Shown in pieces: positions 5,237 to 6,943 of a stretch of 6,943 bases of DNA (position 1 is the stretch's first letter; the number at the start of each line of letters is the position of its first letter). The stretch spans positions 1-6,943 of the forward strand of contig JAZNXI010000060.1 in NCBI GenBank assembly GCA_045593825.1. Reading direction: 5' to 3'. The stretch is from SIG299 sp045593825 (GTDB lineage: Bacteria > Bacillota > Clostridia > Lachnospirales > Lachnospiraceae). The position numbers and the translations under genes are program-made. The notes below the pieces were generated by a model, which was given only the letters and a program-made list of their open reading frames with translations, did no database searches and was not told where the DNA came from.

Positions 5237-6493
5237 TTATTGAATAAGATAACCTTCCGTATCAAATTGAAGACTAAATTCCTCGCAGTATCCATTCATT
5301 TCTTCTGCCCAGGCCACGGCATCGTCACCGGTAAGAACAACCGGACAATAGTCATTTCTCTTTGTAGTTGATGACAGTCTGCAAGGAATAACCCTGATTT
5401 TTGTATCTTCCTGCAGCACTCCGTCTACAAAAGTAAAGGTCTGCTGATAAATCATGGATGATTTTTCTGCCGGATTTTTATTGCCACCGTAACAGAAATT
5501 TCCCATACTGTAAACAATATATTTTCCATTATAGCATTCGATTCCCTGCAGTACATGCGGATGACATCCCAATACTAAATCATAGCCCTGGTCAATGCAC
5601 CAATGTCCCATTTTATACTGGTCTTTGTTGATGACATGGGTTTTATCGTCGCCCCAATGGGTAGCAGCTATTACAATAGCTGCACCATTATTTCTAAGCT
5701 CGTTCAGACCTTCTTCCAGAAACTTATATACACTGTCCCCGTCATAATATTCATTTACGGAAACAAAACCTATTTTTATTCCTTTTTCTGTTTCATACAA
5801 ACCGTAATGGTTGCCCCACGGACCGCTGAGAGCATATTCCATGCCGCTTTCAGATACATATTTTATGGTATCCTTCACACCGTCCCACTGGTAGTCCATA
5901 ATGTGGTTATTACCGAGAGTAACCGCTTCTACTGAAGCATTGGTAAGAATACGTGTATATTCCGGACGTCCCTTGTGATTCCATTCTTTTGGAGTTCTGA
6001 TGTTGTCGGAAGTGGTTAAGGTGCCTTCCAAATTAACAATAGTAAAATCATCCGTTTCAAAAATTTCTCTTACATTCTGAAGGAAATAATTTTCCCCGTA
6101 ATTATCATAATACTCGTGGAAAGAACGGCTATAACTCTGCTTTTGATTAGTTCCCAAGGTAACATCGCCCGTCGCGGAAATAACAATATCAATTACCACC
6201 GGTGTCGGAGTTGGACTCGGCGTTGGTGTTGGTGTTTCCGTTGGTATTGGCGTATTTGTTGGCGTCGGAGTGTTTGTAGGAGTTGGGGTTGGTGTATTTG
6301 TCAGCGTTGGTTCAGGTGTTGGGGTATTCACAACCTCAGCCTCCAAAGATACCGTTTCTCCGGATACTGCACCGATGATATCATAGTTCCTTTGTTGATT
6401 TTTTCCTTCCATTGCAGAAAATGCATAAGACGCTGCTGCTATGGCAACTAAAAAAAACAAAACTGCAATTATACATTTTCCACCACGCTTCAT
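5237..6493 (-). CDS. Membrane-anchored CapA-family metallophosphatase-like protein with Thr/Pro stalk
   Basis: A 418-residue protein with an N-terminal signal anchor (about 7-27), a short acidic spacer, a Thr/Pro linker (56-98) and an extracellular CapA/PGA-cap domain (about 101-380). Conserved CapA motifs are GDVTLG (109-114), NLEG (154-157), GNNHIMDY (194-201), HWG (279-281), GCHPHVLQG (309-317) and YSMGNF (328-333). These supply the Asp, Asn and His residues expected at the metal site. CapA proteins take part in poly-gamma-glutamate capsule formation in Bacillus, but many homologues lack capB/capC, and none is present here, so the substrate is unknown. The reading frame extends to TTG at 6511. 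AAAGG lies 10 nt before the ATG at 6493 and only 4 nt before the ATG at 6499, so 6493 is preferred. It is probably the first gene of the operon driven from 6528-6556. Confidence 0.88.
   Translation of the reverse strand: MKRGGKCIIAVLFFLVAIAAASYAFSAMEGKNQQRNYDIIGAVSGETVSLEAEVVNTPTPEPTLTNTPTPTPTNTPTPTNTPIPTETPTPTPSPTPTPVVIDIVISATGDVTLGTNQKQSYSRSFHEYYDNYGENYFLQNVREIFETDDFTIVNLEGTLTTSDNIRTPKEWNHKGRPEYTRILTNASVEAVTLGNNHIMDYQWDGVKDTIKYVSESGMEYALSGPWGNHYGLYETEKGIKIGFVSVNEYYDGDSVYKFLEEGLNELRNNGAAIVIAATHWGDDKTHVINKDQYKMGHWCIDQGYDLVLGCHPHVLQGIECYNGKYIVYSMGNFCYGGNKNPAEKSSMIYQQTFTFVDGVLQEDTKIRVIPCRLSSTTKRNDYCPVVLTGDDAVAWAEEMNGYCEEFSLQFDTEGYLIQ
6200..6328 (-). repeat. Low-complexity Thr/Pro-coding stretch in the CapA-family gene
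   Basis: This stretch encodes a 43-residue linker built of TPTP, TNTP and TETP steps. It is irregular at DNA level and contains no lysine, unlike the KPTxTx array in the RNase gene. It separates the membrane anchor from the enzyme domain and is probably an extended, wall-spanning spacer. Confidence 0.85.
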
Positions 6494-6527
6494 AACCATA
6501 AAACCTTTCAAAAGTATATTACATCAT

Positions 6528-6556
6528 ATTTTACTCTTTTCTAAACAAAAAAGCAA
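6528..6556 (-). promoter_or_regulatory. Probable promoter of the five-gene CapA-to-barstar operon
   Basis: Minus-strand TTGCTT (6551-6556), a 17-bp spacer, then TAAAAT (6528-6533). It lies downstream of the tRNA terminator and about 35 bp before the preferred start of the CapA-family gene. The match is moderate, but no better site is seen in the 179-bp gap between that gene and the tRNA, and no further promoter is obvious before alaS. Confidence 0.6.
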
Positions 6557-6602
6557 TAATAAAAAGTACTGTTCTCTACCACAAACAAATCGAAAAACAA
6601 GC

Positions 6603-6647
6603 AAAAAAAATACCCGAAACCATTCAGTTTCGAGCACCTTTTCGGGT
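6603..6647 (-). terminator. Rho-independent terminator after tRNA-Glu
   Basis: Arms 6640-6647 and 6612-6619 (ACCCGAAA/TTTCGGGT) form an 8-bp stem around a 20-base loop, followed on the minus strand by A and eight Ts (6603-6610). Part of the 3' arm can instead pair with CGAAAC inside the loop, giving a shorter hairpin CGAAAC/GTTTCG. Either fold leaves the U-tract next to the stem. Confidence 0.88.
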
Positions 6648-6651
6648 TGGG

Positions 6652-6668
6652 CTGTTTAATTTAAACAG
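6652..6668 (-). other. 17-bp palindrome in the tRNA 3' trailer
   Basis: CTGTTTAA and TTAAACAG flank a single central base, 5 bp past the tRNA end and just before the terminator. In RNA it could form a 6-bp hairpin. It may mark the trailer for 3' processing or be incidental A/T-rich symmetry. Confidence 0.35.
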
Positions 6669-6672
6669 TTAG

Positions 6673-6744
6673 CAGCTCGTAGGGGAATCGAACCCCTGTT
6701 TTCGCCGTGAGAGGGCGACGTCTTAACCGCTTGACCAACGAGCC
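6673..6744 (-). tRNA. tRNA-Glu (anticodon CUC)
   Basis: The 72-nt cloverleaf delivers glutamate at GAG codons. The acceptor stem GGCTCGT pairs with ACGAGCT (the end pair is G1-U72). The D arm spans GTCA to AGAC. The anticodon stem TCGCC/GGCGA encloses loop CTCTCAC with anticodon CTC. The T arm AGGGG/CCCCT encloses TTCGATT. The discriminator is G. The following bases are CTA, so the CCA end is not encoded and must be added by the nucleotidyltransferase. The gene stands alone between its promoter (6787-6815) and terminator (6603-6647), downstream of the probable polC. Confidence 0.97.
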
Positions 6745-6750
6745 ATATCA

Positions 6751-6799
6751 GATAGTATATATTAGTCGTTCCTAAGAACAAAAACTAATATACACTATC
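6751..6799. repeat. Near-perfect 16-bp inverted repeat over the tRNA promoter -10 and leader
   Basis: Arms 6751-6766 and 6784-6799 are reverse complements at 15 of 16 positions, with a 17-bp spacer that itself holds GTTC/GAAC (6768-6771 with 6776-6779). One arm contains the TATATT -10 element of the tRNA promoter and the other lies in the transcribed leader. It could be an operator, a cruciform, or a stem in read-through RNA from the upstream gene. Confidence 0.8.
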
Positions 6800-6815
6800 C
6801 TAAAAAAAATGTCAA
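6787..6815 (-). promoter_or_regulatory. Sigma-A promoter of tRNA-Glu
   Basis: Minus-strand TTGACA (6810-6815), a 17-bp spacer that starts with eight Ts, then TATATT (6787-6792). Transcription should begin near 6780, giving a leader of about 36 nt before the mature tRNA. This is the strongest promoter match in the window, as expected for a stable RNA gene. Confidence 0.92.
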
Positions 6816-6846
6816 GCACTTTTTCTTTAAATTTTTCCAAATGTTG

Positions 6847-6943
6847 CTACATCTGAAACAAATCCATCAGTGACATCTGATTAGAAGCCGGAATATCTCC
6901 CAAAAGACCCAACTCTCCCATTTTATCGGTAATAGTCTGGCTG
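6847..6943 (-). CDS. polC: C-terminal end of a probable PolC-type DNA polymerase III alpha subunit (partial)
   Basis: Only the last 31 codons are inside the window, ending in TAG at 6847-6849; the 5' part lies beyond 6943. The visible end includes SQTITDKMGELGLLGDIP followed by the SNQMSLMDLF stretch. This resembles the C-terminus of Gram-positive PolC, in which a 'GxLxxxPxxNQxSLF' ending follows the last helix. PolC is the replicative polymerase of Firmicutes. The match rests on a short tail recognised from memory, so another protein cannot be excluded. No clear terminator follows the stop, and the tRNA promoter -35 starts about 30 bp later. Confidence 0.6.
   Translation of the reverse strand, partial: SQTITDKMGELGLLGDIPASNQMSLMDLFQM

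Noticed and set aside
6494..6511. TTG start (6511) or ATG at 6499 for the CapA-family protein
   Set aside because: TTG has no ribosome binding site and the ATG at 6499 is only 4 nt from AAAGG; the ATG at 6493 has the best spacing. The 6499 start cannot be fully excluded.
6673..6744. tRNA-Glu gene as an integration site of a mobile element
   Set aside because: No integrase, no repeated tRNA 3' end and no foreign-looking genes were found on either side.
6751..6799. Invertible promoter flanked by inverted repeats
   Set aside because: The segment between the arms is only 17 bp, one arm contains the -10 itself, and no recombinase gene is present; inversion would not move the promoter usefully.

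Overview
The window looks like a chromosomal segment of a low-to-medium GC Gram-positive bacterium, most likely a clostridium of the Lachnospiraceae type. The evidence is consensus sigma-A promoters, strong AGGAGG-type ribosome binding sites, a C-terminal fragment resembling PolC, a tRNA gene without an encoded CCA end, a cysteine-rich clostridial-style AlaRS, and membrane-anchored proteins with Thr/Pro linkers. The family assignment is inference. Every gene found lies on the minus strand, so transcription runs from high to low coordinates.

In transcription order, the window opens with the last 31 codons of a probable polC (6847-6943). Next is a tRNA-Glu(CUC) gene (6673-6744) with its own consensus promoter inside a near-perfect 16-bp inverted repeat, followed by a rho-independent terminator (6603-6647). 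A second promoter (6528-6556) probably starts a tight five-gene operon: a membrane-anchored CapA-family protein with a Thr/Pro stalk, a small soluble bacterial PH-domain protein, a type II thymidine kinase, a lipoprotein carrying a barnase-type ribonuclease on a Lys-Pro-Thr repeat stalk, and a barstar-family inhibitor. Gaps between these genes are 14, 18, 23 and 40 bp. The alaS promoter begins at the first base after the barstar stop codon and drives alanyl-tRNA synthetase (412-3066). Ribosomal protein S21 (77-250) follows from its own promoter and ends at a 12-bp hairpin.

The most interesting content is at 3147-4197. The lipoprotein's C-terminal 110 residues align with barnase through all the catalytic residues (Lys27, Glu73, Arg83, Arg87 and His102 equivalents). 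The next gene is barstar, with the barnase-contacting Tyr29, Asp35 and Asp39 at the same residue numbers. This is a complete RNase/inhibitor pair in which the RNase appears tethered to the outside of the membrane on a repeat stalk rather than released. The rest of the window is ordinary housekeeping (alaS, rpsU, tdk, tRNA, polC). No mobile element, CRISPR array or integrase was seen, and no gene-free stretch exceeds about 180 bp. Positions 1-35 hold nothing I can identify.
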